Assembly (NCBI GenBank): GCA_021791145.1
Contig: JAJYXE010000026.1
Coordinates: forward strand, 1 to 40,796
Length of the DNA: 40,796 bases
DNA from: Actinomycetes bacterium
GTDB taxonomy: Bacteria; Actinomycetota; Acidimicrobiia; Acidimicrobiales; RAAP-2
Direction: 5' to 3'
Shown here: one piece after another, positions 31,449-39,199 of the stretch
How positions within the stretch are numbered: position 1 is the first letter of the stretch
How the letters are laid out: each line of letters opens with the position of its first letter
Position numbers and translations under genes: made by a program
The notes under the pieces: generated by a model
Database searches by the model: none
What the model saw: the letters and a program-made list of their open reading frames with translations, nothing else
Told to the model about the DNA's origin: nothing

Positions 31449-33989
31449 TCACTTCGGCAGACGGCGCCCTCGGGTGAGGGGAAGGTCGCGCAGGCGGCGG
31501 CCGGTCGCGTCGAAGATGGCATTGGCGACGGCAGGGGCCACGGCGATCATCGGGGTCTCGCCGGCACCGGCCAATGGCAACTCAGGGCGGTCGCAGAGCA
31601 CCACCTCGATCTCGGGAACGTCGGCGAACCGGGGCAGCGGGTAGCGGGTCAGCGACGCCTCGGCGAGGCGGCCCCCGACGACCGGGAGCTCCTCGAAGAG
31701 CGCGCCGCCCAGCGCCATCATCGTCGCACCCTCGATCTGGCCGACCACGGTGTCGGGGTTGACCACCGTGCCGCAGTCGTAGGCGGTGACGACACGGGTG
31801 ACCACCACCCGGCCGTCGGCGTCCACACGCACCTCGGCGCAGGTCGCCACTCGGCCATCCTTCTCCAGCCCCACCGCCAGGCCCTTCCCGATGCGCTCGC
31901 CGGTCGCGTTCCCGGCCCGGACACCGGCCTCCCAGCCAAAGCGCGTCGCCGCCGCTCGGAGCACCGCGACGAGTCGGTCGTCGTCGATGCGGGCAAGGCG
32001 GAACTGGTACGGGTCTTGGCCGTCACGCGCGGCGAGCTCGTCGATCGCCGACTCCCGGGCGAAGTTGTTGGCGTTCGCCGCGAGGGCGCGGTAGGGCCCC
32101 TGGCGCAACGGGGAGCGGGCCGGCTGGTAGCGCAACCGGCGGTCGCGGGTCCGGTAGGGAGGCGCCAGCGCTTGGGCGCCGGCGTTGACGTCGAGGAAGT
32201 CCCACGCCGAGATCTCCTTGTCCTCGTCCAGCGCGGCGGCCACGTCGATGACCGCCATCGGGCGGACCGTGCCGAAGCGCATCTCCTCGGCACGGCTCCA
32301 GTGGACCATCACCGGACGGCCCGCCGCGCGCGCTAGCAGCGCGGCCTCGGTCGCCACGTCGGCCGCGTGCTTGCCGCCGAACGCGCCGCCGGTCGGCGGG
32401 ACCACCACACGGACCCCAACCTCGTCGATCCCGACAGCCTCTGCCAGCTGTCTCCTCGTCGTGAAGGGCACTTGGTCCCCCGCCCACACCGTCACCCGCC
32501 CGCCGTCCCACTCAGCCAAGGCGGCTCGGGTCTCGAGAGGCACATGAGCGAGATAGGCGGTCGTATAGGTGGCGCGCACCGTCTCGGCGCCAGCCACCAG
32601 CGCAGCGGCCACCTCGCCGGTCGACTGATCGACCGGGCGCTCCCACCCTTCGCCGGACGTGGGATGGGTGCGCAGGTACTCGGCCAGATCCCCGTCGATC
32701 GGCGCCGGCTCGTTCCACTCGGCGCCGATCGCTGCCACGGCCCTGCGCGCCGTCGCCACATCGTCGGCCACCACGCCGACGAAAGAGCCCTCTTTCACCA
32801 CGGTCACCCCGCGTATGGCCTCCGCCCGGCTGCAGTCGACGGCTCGCAGGGTGGCGCCGACGACGGCCGGCCGCAAGACCGCGCCATAGCCCATCCCCGG
32901 GCGCTTCAGGTCCGAGACGAACCGGCGGCGGCCGGTGACCGCGTCCACCTGACTGGCCTCGTGGCCGAAGTGACCCACGAGACGCCGGTCGGAGGGCTCG
33001 ACGAGCGGCGGCTCAGCGTCGAGCACCACCAGCCGGCATTCGTCGCCGAGCCCGCCCGGCCCACCGATGCCCGCGAGGACCAGGCGAGCGCCGGCAGCTG
33101 CCTTGCGCAGCGGCTCGCCCGAGTCGGGCATGGAGCGGCTGCCGAAGGTGCCGATGTCCCAGGGGCACACGTCGGTGTCGCCCTCGACCACCGTGACCCG
33201 TTCGGGCTCGACCCCAAGCTCCTCGGCGACGAGAAGGCGGAAGGCGGTGCGGTTGTCCTGGCCGATGTCGACCTTTCCGCTGAACGCCCTGACCCCTCCC
33301 GATGGCGAGACGTGGATCCAGGCCCCGCCTTGGCGGGCCCAGCTCCCAGGTGACGAGGCGGAGGCCGGCCACACGCAGACCAGCCCGGGGCCGAGCACCG
33401 CTTCGTAGTCCCTCTCCTCGGGCGCGAGGAGATCCCAGGGCCGCTCGGGCCTCGGCAGGACCGTGGTGGCCACCCCGTCCACATCTGTGGTCTCGGGAGC
33501 CTCCGCGCTCGCTTCCATGGCCACCTCGGCGGTCCTCCGCCGGAGATCAATGGCCCGGCGGGCGGCGCGGCGGATCCGCGTATAGCTGCCACATCGGCAC
33601 AAGTTCGACCCCAGGGCGGCGACGATTGCGCCGTCGTCCGCTTCGCGGTCATGCTCGAGCAGCGCAGCGATGCGCACGGCCATGGACGGGGTGCAGTACC
33701 CGCATTGCGAGGCGTGCTCTTCGACGAGCGCCTGCTGCGCCGGATGGAGCCTCCCTGCGGTCGCCAACCCCTCGGCGCTGGTCACAGCCTTCCCGGCAAG
33801 CTCGTTCACCGGCGTCTGGCATGACAGCACCGGGGCTCCTTCGACCAGCACGGTGCAGGCGCCGCACTCGCCCTCCCCGCAGCCGGGCTTGGTACCAGTA
33901 AGCCCGAGCGTTCCCCGCAGCCAGCCGATCAGCATCCCGGTCTCCCCGTCGATCGGGTGGGGGTCGCCGTTCACGATCACGACTGCCAT
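31449..33989 (-). CDS. Fused [2Fe-2S]/molybdopterin oxidoreductase (xanthine dehydrogenase family)
   Basis: An 846-residue protein joining two units that are usually separate. Residues 1-160 form the small subunit: plant-type cluster Cys37, 42, 45 and 57 (CGEGECGACTV) and the second cluster Cys96, 99, 131, 133 (QCGYCTP, LCRCGSYTRI). Residues about 200-846 form the molybdopterin subunit, with GGAFGGKHAADVATEA, GPYRALAANANNFAR and the catalytic Glu in GAGETPMIAVAPA. This resembles IorA-IorB of isoquinoline 1-oxidoreductase run together, so it should hydroxylate an N-heterocycle or oxidise an aldehyde. No FAD subunit or cytochrome is present, so the electron acceptor is unknown. The ATG at 33989 opens the standard MAVVIVNGDPHPIDG. 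Confidence 0.88.
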   Translation of the reverse strand: MAVVIVNGDPHPIDGETGMLIGWLRGTLGLTGTKPGCGEGECGACTVLVEGAPVLSCQTPVNELAGKAVTSAEGLATAGRLHPAQQALVEEHASQCGYCTPSMAVRIAALLEHDREADDGAIVAALGSNLCRCGSYTRIRRAARRAIDLRRRTAEVAMEASAEAPETTDVDGVATTVLPRPERPWDLLAPEERDYEAVLGPGLVCVWPASASSPGSWARQGGAWIHVSPSGGVRAFSGKVDIGQDNRTAFRLLVAEELGVEPERVTVVEGDTDVCPWDIGTFGSRSMPDSGEPLRKAAAGARLVLAGIGGPGGLGDECRLVVLDAEPPLVEPSDRRLVGHFGHEASQVDAVTGRRRFVSDLKRPGMGYGAVLRPAVVGATLRAVDCSRAEAIRGVTVVKEGSFVGVVADDVATARRAVAAIGAEWNEPAPIDGDLAEYLRTHPTSGEGWERPVDQSTGEVAAALVAGAETVRATYTTAYLAHVPLETRAALAEWDGGRVTVWAGDQVPFTTRRQLAEAVGIDEVGVRVVVPPTGGAFGGKHAADVATEAALLARAAGRPVMVHWSRAEEMRFGTVRPMAVIDVAAALDEDKEISAWDFLDVNAGAQALAPPYRTRDRRLRYQPARSPLRQGPYRALAANANNFARESAIDELAARDGQDPYQFRLARIDDDRLVAVLRAAATRFGWEAGVRAGNATGERIGKGLAVGLEKDGRVATCAEVRVDADGRVVVTRVVTAYDCGTVVNPDTVVGQIEGATMMALGGALFEELPVVGGRLAEASLTRYPLPRFADVPEIEVVLCDRPELPLAGAGETPMIAVAPAVANAIFDATGRRLRDLPLTRGRRLPK

Positions 33990-34845
33990 CGCGACGACGT
34001 TAGGCAGCTGACAGCGCAAGACTCCAGGGCCGAACGACCCCTACAGCCTGACCGCCCGAGACGAGGTCCTCTCCGCCAGCTCAGCCCAGACGGACAGGAT
34101 CGATCTCATTTCGTTGACTGTGCACTTGCACTTGGATCACTCGTCTTCGCGCGTGGAGCTGGTGACTGTCACGTCTCCGCGCCGCCCATGCCCGCGGTGC
34201 GCGACCTGACCCTGGTACCCCAGCAGCCGCAAGATGAAGAGACCGATCCGGCCGGGAGGCTTGCGCAACTGCGCTGCCTTCGCTTGCGCCTCGTGACCAT
34301 CCGTCACGCGGACTCGGTTCCGAAGTCCCGCATACCGCACGCGCACCGCCACGCTCCGAATCGTAACGCCTGAGGGTGAGCCGATCCCCAGACACGAGTG
34401 TCGAGCCGTCGGCTCCGGTGAACGACCCGCGCACCAGCCTGTGTCGGGGAGCCCCGTGGGAGTGCGCCGTCGACGGCGGGGGTGCAGAGTGGGAGAAGTT
34501 CTTTGTTGCCGAGATCTTGGGTGACGGTAGACCTCGTCGAGCGCCCGACGCCGTCCCGGGTTCCCGACAAACTCCGCGAGCGGCTCAGTGGCGAGTTGAC
34601 GGCCCATCGCCTGCCCACCCTGCTGCCGATCACTTGTGGGAAGCCATCCACTTACGAAGCGGAGGAAGACTCCAGTCCCTCAGCCAGCGTGCACGATCTA
34701 CGTCCGGCGCGACTCCGGTCCCTATCGGCGACCTCGAGTCCGCAGAGCTACGAAGCGATCGTGTCGGCGCGGGCTCGTCCACGAGCACCAGCTCGCCTCC
34801 TGAGCCCGGCAGATGGGTTCTCGGTGCCCACATGCAGACCAGGTC
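33990..34845. other. Long stretch without a recognised gene
   Basis: About 850 bases between the molybdenum-enzyme gene and the toxin gene. No domain is recognisable in any frame. The best fragment is a leftward frame 34137-34352 of about 71 codons (GTG start, ...RIGLFILRLLGYQGQ...), too weak to call. The base composition dips slightly below the neighbours, which fits decayed sequence near a mobile-element insertion point. Confidence 0.45.
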
Positions 34846-35238
34846 TCATGTCGGCGCTATCACCGCGACGCCGTACAGGGAGGCCGCCGCCGCCATACGG
34901 CTGTCGTAGGTCACGATGCCGTCGAGCTCGTCTCCCAGTTCCAGAGCTGCGGCGAGGTGGAGGGCGTCCAGACTCCGCAACTCCTCGGCGTCAAGGGTGG
35001 CCGCCCGTTCGAACGTGGCGGAGGTGAGGTTGAACAAGAGGAGAGCGTCGAGCACTGAACGAGCGCGCTGCATCCGATCAGGAGCCGCGCGCCGCGTCGC
35101 CCGAAGAAGCTCAGTGCGCAGCAAGTCACTGGCGATCACCCGGGCTTCGTGGGTGGCCACCCACGAAGCCATGGCTTCTGAAGCCGGTTCGGCGACGACG
35201 AGCTTGGCCACCGCCGACGTGTCGAGGTAGAAGGCCAT
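34846..35238 (-). CDS. vapC: PIN-domain toxin, VapC type
   Basis: A 130-residue PIN-domain ribonuclease. The acidic residues that hold Mg2+ are in place: Asp6 in FYLDTSAVAKL, Glu43 in LLRTELLRA, Asp91 in LRSLDALHLA and Asp112 in VTYDSRM. VapC toxins cut tRNA or rRNA when their antitoxin is lost. It starts one base into the antitoxin stop (TGATG), so the two are coupled. Length is normal and nothing suggests decay. It lies just outside the tRNA-Glu attachment site, on the chromosome side. Confidence 0.92.
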   Translation of the reverse strand: MAFYLDTSAVAKLVVAEPASEAMASWVATHEARVIASDLLRTELLRATRRAAPDRMQRARSVLDALLLFNLTSATFERAATLDAEELRSLDALHLAAALELGDELDGIVTYDSRMAAAASLYGVAVIAPT

Positions 35239-35513
35239 CAGTAGCGCTCTTCGTCACGCATGGCCGCTACGACCTCCGACAGCATGGGCTGCTCCGCACC
35301 CGCACCCGAAGGCGCGCCAAGAGCTGCGAGCGAGCCCTTCGCCGGCCGAGCACGACCTGCCGCGACGAAGGCAGCGACTCGCCCCTCCGGGACCGGAACG
35401 AGCTGGGCGACCGGTCTTCCCCGGTCGGTGATGGTCACCACTTCGCCGGCGGCGGCTCTGGCCACCACCTGCGAGGCGTTCTGCTTGAGGGCTCGGATGC
35501 CTACCGTACTCAT
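35238..35513 (-). CDS. vapB: Phd/YefM-type antitoxin, VapB partner
   Basis: A 91-residue antitoxin. The N-terminal Phd/YefM fold reads VGIRALKQNASQVVARAAAG then VVTITDRGRPVAQLVPVPEG. The Ala/Gly-rich C-terminal part would wrap the toxin. It is upstream of vapC with a TGATG overlap, the normal order for a neutralising pair. A 17-base palindrome touches its start codon and covers the presumed -10 box, so autorepression by the antitoxin or complex is expected. Confidence 0.92.
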   Translation of the reverse strand: MSTVGIRALKQNASQVVARAAAGEVVTITDRGRPVAQLVPVPEGRVAAFVAAGRARPAKGSLAALGAPSGAGAEQPMLSEVVAAMRDEERY

Positions 35514-35530
35514 GTTCTACATTGTAGCAC
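35514..35530 (-). promoter_or_regulatory. Operator and -10 box of the toxin-antitoxin pair
   Basis: The near-perfect palindrome has CTACA and TGTAG about a central T, with outer GT/AC also pairing and one mismatch. On the minus strand it contains TACAAT (35526-35521), a five-of-six -10 box. Only seven bases separate that box from the vapB ATG, so transcription should start at or next to the start codon, giving a leaderless message. Repressor binding here would block the polymerase directly. Confidence 0.65.
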
Positions 35531-35766
35531 TCTTGATTCGATGACCGTTCCAAGAAACGATGTGCTTCCAGGCACGCCGAGGAACTCGCTGGCCGACCCG
35601 GTCGAACCTGCGGTGGCACCGCGAGTGGGAAGCAGGCGGATGGGCGATGTATGCGTCCTGGTCAGCGCCCCAATCGAGTTTTCGGCACCCACAGGTCACT
35701 GTCGGTATGCGGCGGTCAGACTGAAATGCCTTGTGAGCTGGCATTTCGTGGAGATCTGCTGGCGTA

Positions 35767-35812
35767 GGCAGCCCCAACGGGGTTCGAACCCGTGTCTCCA
35801 CCTTGAGAGGGT
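35767..35812 (-). repeat. 3' half of tRNA-Glu(CUC), candidate attachment site
   Basis: Read leftward the sequence gives the anticodon stem-loop CC-CTCTCAA-GG with anticodon CTC (Glu), the variable region, the T arm ACGGG-TTCGAAC-CCCGT and the acceptor 3' strand TGGGGCT ending GCC. No matching 5' acceptor strand (AGCCCCA) or D arm is found within the 90 bases upstream, so it is not a functional tRNA gene. The stretch from the anticodon loop to the 3' end is the usual crossover region of tRNA-targeting tyrosine integrases. Confidence 0.8.
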
Positions 35813-36175
35813 CGCCAGACCCATCATTGCTACCTGCGACGTGACCCCGATTACAGCCTTGAACAGGGATTTCATCAGACACTGGCTGACGCCGACATAC
35901 CCACAGCGCCATGGGTTTCGCGCACGATCGCGCACGGATCGCGCACGCCGTGGTTCGCTGGAGACACTGTCAGCGGCGACGGCCGGTGGAACTGTTTCAC
36001 TCCCCGGGGGAACTGCCCGGGGGCGGAGGGCGTCGAGCCCGAGAGAGAGCTGCCCGGACACGAGACAATCGCAACGCGCGTGTCCCCGCCTGCCACGCGC
36101 CACGGCTCGGTAGAACCCCTATTGCGAGGCGCGTTCTCCCTGCTCAGTCCATGCGACGGTCGGGGGAGGGCGTGG
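35813..36175. other. Gap at the left end of the element
   Basis: About 360 bases without a supportable gene. The frames that are open here show no family resemblance. Small structures include CGCGCACGGATCGCGCACG direct repeats near 35925-35948 and the doublet CCGGGGG-AACTG-CCCGGGGG near 36004-36024. Promoters of the rightward replication operon, and possibly integrase or excisionase binding sites, would be expected here. Confidence 0.45.
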
Positions 36176-36469
36176 GTGTACCGTCGCTTACATCGACCGC
36201 CGGGATGTGCCCTGCGGCGACGGACACGACCAAGGGGGCCTCTGGGGCACTCGGCCAAGAGTCAGAATGAATTCTCTCCGCCGCACCGGCACCTGGCACG
36301 GATAACGGCAGCGGCCGAGAGTCGGGGCTTGACGGAGCGCCATTTACGGCAACTCCTCTTCGAGCGACGCGTGGCCTTTCATAAGGTCGGCCGCCTTGTC
36401 TTCGTGGACCTCGATGACCTCGACGACTTTTTGGAAGTAGGACGCGTCGAACCGCGGAGGACCCGGTGA
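36176..36469 (+). CDS. HTH DNA-binding protein, excisionase-like
   Basis: About 97 residues whose C-terminal half is an excisionase/MerR-like winged helix: SRGLTERHLRQLLFERRVAF then HKVGRLVFVDLDDLDDFLE. The usual pattern in such proteins is (LG)VSERTVRRLI...HKVGRRVRFDPADLDAW, and the order of hydrophobic and basic residues agrees. I chose the GTG at 36176 because a GGGGGAGGG site lies a few bases upstream, though the first 45 residues are unlike any domain. The stop overlaps the primase start (GTGA). It probably acts as excisionase or as a repressor of the operon. Confidence 0.65.
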   Translation: MYRRLHRPPGCALRRRTRPRGPLGHSAKSQNEFSPPHRHLARITAAAESRGLTERHLRQLLFERRVAFHKVGRLVFVDLDDLDDFLEVGRVEPRRTR

Positions 36470-37473
36470 ACCGCCCCGCGGTTGGGGCGAGCGGCGGCCG
36501 AGTCTTTGCACCGCTCCCGGACCGAATCCCGGACATCCTGGCTTGCACCGACCTCGCCGCGCTCGTCGAGGAGATCGCCGGGCCACCCGCGAGGTCTGTT
36601 GGCGGGACGCCCTGGTGGCATTGCCCGAGCCCAGGCCACGGTGACGCAAACCCGTCGTTCAGCATCCGAGCAACGCGGTGGCGCTGCTGGTCCGCCTGCG
36701 GAGCGGGCGGCGACGTCATCGACTTCGTCCAGTTTGCCGGAGTCGCGAGCACGCCGGAGGAGGCCGTCAACTTCCTGGCAAACCGTCTGGACCTCCCATC
36801 CCCCTCCTCTCGGCACGCGCGCTCCGCCACCGTGGTTCGACCGAAGGACCGGGGCGTCACCCTCGCACCGGATCAGGCCGAGCGACTGCTGCACCGCTAC
36901 CTCGAAGGCCGTGCGCTCCCGGCCCGTGTTGCACAGGTCCTCGGGCTCCATGTGGTGCTCGACCGCCGCGGCTACCCGCGAGTGCGCCACCCCTTCCGGT
37001 TGCGCGGGAAGACCGTCTACTACGCGGACCGGGCAGTCCAAGCTGGGGTCGAGCCGCGGTGGCTGTACGAGCAAGGGGTGGTTCCGTGCCCGTACGAAGC
37101 GGACCGCTTGGCCCGCTCCCGCATCACTGAGGTCCTGGCGTGCGAGGGCGTCTCCGACACGGTCGCCGCCGTGGCGGCGTTCGACGACCCCGTGGTCGTG
37201 GGCATCCCCGGGGGAGGCGGATTCAAAGCTACGTGGGCGCGTGCGTTCGAGGGCCTCGCGGTCTTCCTCTGCCCCGACAACGACCCAGGCGGGGAGCGGT
37301 TCGTCGCCGACGTTACGAGGAAGCTGAACGGAACTGCGGCGTCTGTGAGCCGTCTACGCGTCCCCGCGGCCTACATCGATCTCTCCGAGTGGCTGGTCGC
37401 GGTCGGCGACATCGAGAGCTTTGGGCTGCAGCTCGGCGCCGCCGTTGCTCTTGCTGAGGAGGTAGCAGGGTGA
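36466..37473 (+). CDS. CHC2-type primase with Toprim domain
   Basis: A 335-residue primase-like protein. The zinc-binding domain is at 50-85: His52/Cys53 and His58 in WHCPSPGHG, then Cys74 and Cys78 in WRCWSACGAGGDVIDFV, matching CHC2 fingers. A Toprim catalytic site follows, with Glu227 in VLACEGVSDTV and Asp271/Asp273 in VFLCPDNDPGG. It lacks the DnaB-interaction C-terminus of DnaG, as expected for plasmid- or phage-encoded primases. GTG start with GGAGG five bases upstream. It overlaps both neighbours by GTGA. It should lay primers for replication of the element. Confidence 0.88.
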   Translation: MNRPAVGASGGRVFAPLPDRIPDILACTDLAALVEEIAGPPARSVGGTPWWHCPSPGHGDANPSFSIRATRWRCWSACGAGGDVIDFVQFAGVASTPEEAVNFLANRLDLPSPSSRHARSATVVRPKDRGVTLAPDQAERLLHRYLEGRALPARVAQVLGLHVVLDRRGYPRVRHPFRLRGKTVYYADRAVQAGVEPRWLYEQGVVPCPYEADRLARSRITEVLACEGVSDTVAAVAAFDDPVVVGIPGGGGFKATWARAFEGLAVFLCPDNDPGGERFVADVTRKLNGTAASVSRLRVPAAYIDLSEWLVAVGDIESFGLQLGAAVALAEEVAG

Positions 37474-38531
37474 CTGGCGCTGCGGTGGACCGCCTCGCGG
37501 TCTTCGATGCGCCGTCCCCCAACGGTGTCGCTCCCTCCTCTGGCGCGCCCGCCTTCAAGACCGGTGCCTCCTTCATCCTCGACGACCCCGTCGACCTTGA
37601 CCCGGTGTGGGGTTCCGGGGAGGACGTGCTCTGGGCGGCGGGGGAGCCCCTCTTGCTGGTCGGACCGACGGGGGTGGGGAAGACGACGCTGACCGTCCAG
37701 TTGGTCGCGGGACGGCTCGGAATCATCGACGAGGTGCTCGGCTGGCCCGTGAAACCCGCGGACAAGCCGGTGCTCTATCTCGCCCTTGACCGTCCGAACC
37801 AGATTCGGCGCGCAATGCGCAGGGTCTTCGACGAACGGCACCGCGAAGTTCTCCACGAGCGCCTACGTGTGCGGGAGGGCCACCTCGATTTCGACCTTGG
37901 GCGTGTTCCCGAACACCTCCTCGAACTGGCCAGTGCCTGTGGTGCGGGCACCGTCGTCCGCGACTCCCTGAAGGACGCAGCCGTCAAGCTCTCCGACGAC
38001 GAGGCCGGGGGACATGTCAATCGGGCGCTTCAGCTTTGCGTCCGTGACGGCATTGACGTGCTCGCTCTCCACCACCAGCGGAAGGGCCAGAGTGGCGCGA
38101 AGCCAAAATCGTTGGAGGACGTGTACGGCTCCACCTGGATTACCGCGGGAGCGGGCTCGGTCATCTTGCTATGGGGCAAACCTGGCGACCTTATCGTCGA
38201 GCTGAGGCACCTGAAGCAGCCAGCTGCCGAGGTCGGTCCCCTCAAGGTCGAACACGACCACGCCGCTGGCAAGAGTACGGTAAGCGGGGGTTGCGTCGAT
38301 GCCCTCGCAGTGCTCCGCAGCACGACCAACGGCATCACCAGCGTCGACCTTGCTCGTTGGATGTTCGAGTGCGACACGCCGGACGACAACCAGCGCAAGA
38401 AGGCCTTACGCCAGCTCAATCGGCTTGTGGAAGACGGGAAGGCGCTCAAGGCGGATGGCGCTCGCAATGCGGCCGGGGGTGCCGTCGCAGCCCGCTACGT
38501 CGCCATCACAGATCGCAGGGCGGGACCGTGA
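37470..38531 (+). CDS. RepA-like RecA-fold ATPase/helicase
   Basis: A 353-residue AAA/RecA-fold protein of the plasmid RepA helicase group. Walker A GPTGVGKTT is at 65-73, and a following strand VLYLALDRPNQIRRAM is typical. VVRDSLKDAAVKLSDDEAGG gives the Walker B-like Asp, and IDVLALHHQRKGQ the sensor strand. VYGSTWITAGAGSVILLWG follows. The C-terminal 80 residues look like a winged helix (TSVDLARWMFE then KALRQLNRLVEDGKAL). Together with the overlapping primase it forms a replication module. GTG start within the primase stop. It may open the iteron-bearing site immediately downstream. Confidence 0.85.
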   Translation: MTGAAVDRLAVFDAPSPNGVAPSSGAPAFKTGASFILDDPVDLDPVWGSGEDVLWAAGEPLLLVGPTGVGKTTLTVQLVAGRLGIIDEVLGWPVKPADKPVLYLALDRPNQIRRAMRRVFDERHREVLHERLRVREGHLDFDLGRVPEHLLELASACGAGTVVRDSLKDAAVKLSDDEAGGHVNRALQLCVRDGIDVLALHHQRKGQSGAKPKSLEDVYGSTWITAGAGSVILLWGKPGDLIVELRHLKQPAAEVGPLKVEHDHAAGKSTVSGGCVDALAVLRSTTNGITSVDLARWMFECDTPDDNQRKKALRQLNRLVEDGKALKADGARNAAGGAVAARYVAITDRRAGP

Positions 38532-38929
38532 CGACCGAGAGCCACGGACACAGCCCACGGACAGGGGTTGAGCGCCGCGCCACCACGGACAACCCGGACG
38601 CCCACGGACGAATACCCCGATGCTCCTGGCAGCGACCACGGACGCGTCCACGGACACCACGGACACGCCAGCCCACGGACACGACTGGGGGGTCTATAAC
38701 CCCCCGTCGTGGCCTGGTCCGGGAGTTGTTCCCCTTGAGGGAAGAAAGCTCGTGGGCGGGTTCAGAAGTTCACGGGGAGGCATGGGCTCCCCGACCGCCC
38801 CACACCCACGCAACCGCGCCGAGAACAGACGCGGACCCGGAACCGCTCATGGAACGCTGTGCCCTGTGCGGACGCCGAATGACGAGGACGGCATCAACAC
38901 GGCGACCAGCAAGCATTGGGGCGCGGTAA
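38528..38929 (+). CDS. Possible 133-residue protein over the iteron region
   Basis: An open frame begins with GTG overlapping the RepA stop (GTGA), like the two junctions before it. The product is Arg/Pro/Thr-rich (TPRTRQPTDTTGG, APRPPHTHATAPRTD) and ends with a single CALCGR pair that could bind zinc. I recognise no family. Much of it is encoded by the iterons and a hairpin, so the frame may be open by chance. The coupling pattern is the only evidence for it. Confidence 0.3.
   Translation: MTTESHGHSPRTGVERRATTDNPDAHGRIPRCSWQRPRTRPRTPRTRQPTDTTGGSITPRRGLVRELFPLREESSWAGSEVHGEAWAPRPPHTHATAPRTDADPEPLMERCALCGRRMTRTASTRRPASIGAR
38542..38680 (+). repeat. Eight direct CCACGGAC iterons, candidate replication origin
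   Basis: Exact CCACGGAC words, all in the same orientation, start at 38542, 38555, 38583, 38602, 38636, 38648, 38657 and 38673. A degenerate CCCGGAC lies at 38593. Five are followed by A. Spacing is irregular (9-34 bases), which argues against a coding repeat. Their place directly behind a primase and a RepA-like gene fits iterons that bind the replication initiator. Confidence 0.8.
38680..38711. promoter_or_regulatory. Strong 13-bp hairpin next to the iterons
   Basis: CACGAC, an unpaired T, GGGGGGT, loop CTATA, ACCCCCC and GTCGTG form a 13-bp stem with one bulge. The loop TCTATAA is the only A/T-rich spot in the region. Immediately after the iteron array, it could be an origin hairpin, a nicking site or a terminator; no T run follows, so a classical terminator is least likely. 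Confidence 0.75.
38729..38743. repeat. Palindrome TTCCC-C-TTGA-GGGAA, copy 1
   Basis: Inverted TTCCC/GGGAA around CTTGA. The surrounding GTTCCC(C)TTGAGGGAAG followed by (A/G)AAGC is repeated 1.1 kb away at 39839-39859, and the two copies sit in different reading frames, so conservation is at the DNA level. Confidence 0.75.
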
Positions 38930-39199
38930 CAGGCCGCTGCTTGCACGGCGCATGAATCGTCAACAGATGTGACAGTAGGCGCCATGCAATAACAGTTGCT
39001 GCTTCGTGATGGCGTTCACGATCGCTTCACGCGCGCCATGGCACGGTGCTCCCCACGCCACGAAGACTTCCCCGCGTCCTCAAGCCAAGTTTGCTCCATC
39101 CCGCGGCGGACGTCGTGGCATGCGTCAGCGCGCGGTGTGGCGACCTGAGAGCTCTCCGATCTTCATCACAAGAGCGCCTGAGCGCGTAGCGTTCGGCTC
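38930..39199. other. Gap with lower GC
   Basis: About 270 bases without a supportable gene. The start, around GATGTGACAG...CAATAACAGTTGC (38965-39000), is the most A/T-rich part of the element and a plausible promoter region for the gene at 39200. No terminator or RNA structure stands out. Confidence 0.4.

Noticed and set aside
34376..35027. Rightward frames of about 180 codons before and over the toxin gene
   Set aside because: Ser/Arg/Pro-rich with no domain, and one overlaps the well-supported vapC on the other strand.
35767..35880. Complete tRNA gene
   Set aside because: The T arm and anticodon arm are clear, but no D arm or 5' acceptor strand fits upstream, so only the 3' half is present.
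35696..36103. Leftward 135-codon frame over the attachment site
   Set aside because: It reads through the tRNA fragment and has no family resemblance.
38542..38680. CRISPR array
   Set aside because: Repeats are eight bases long with irregular spacers of 1-26 bases, and no cas gene is present.
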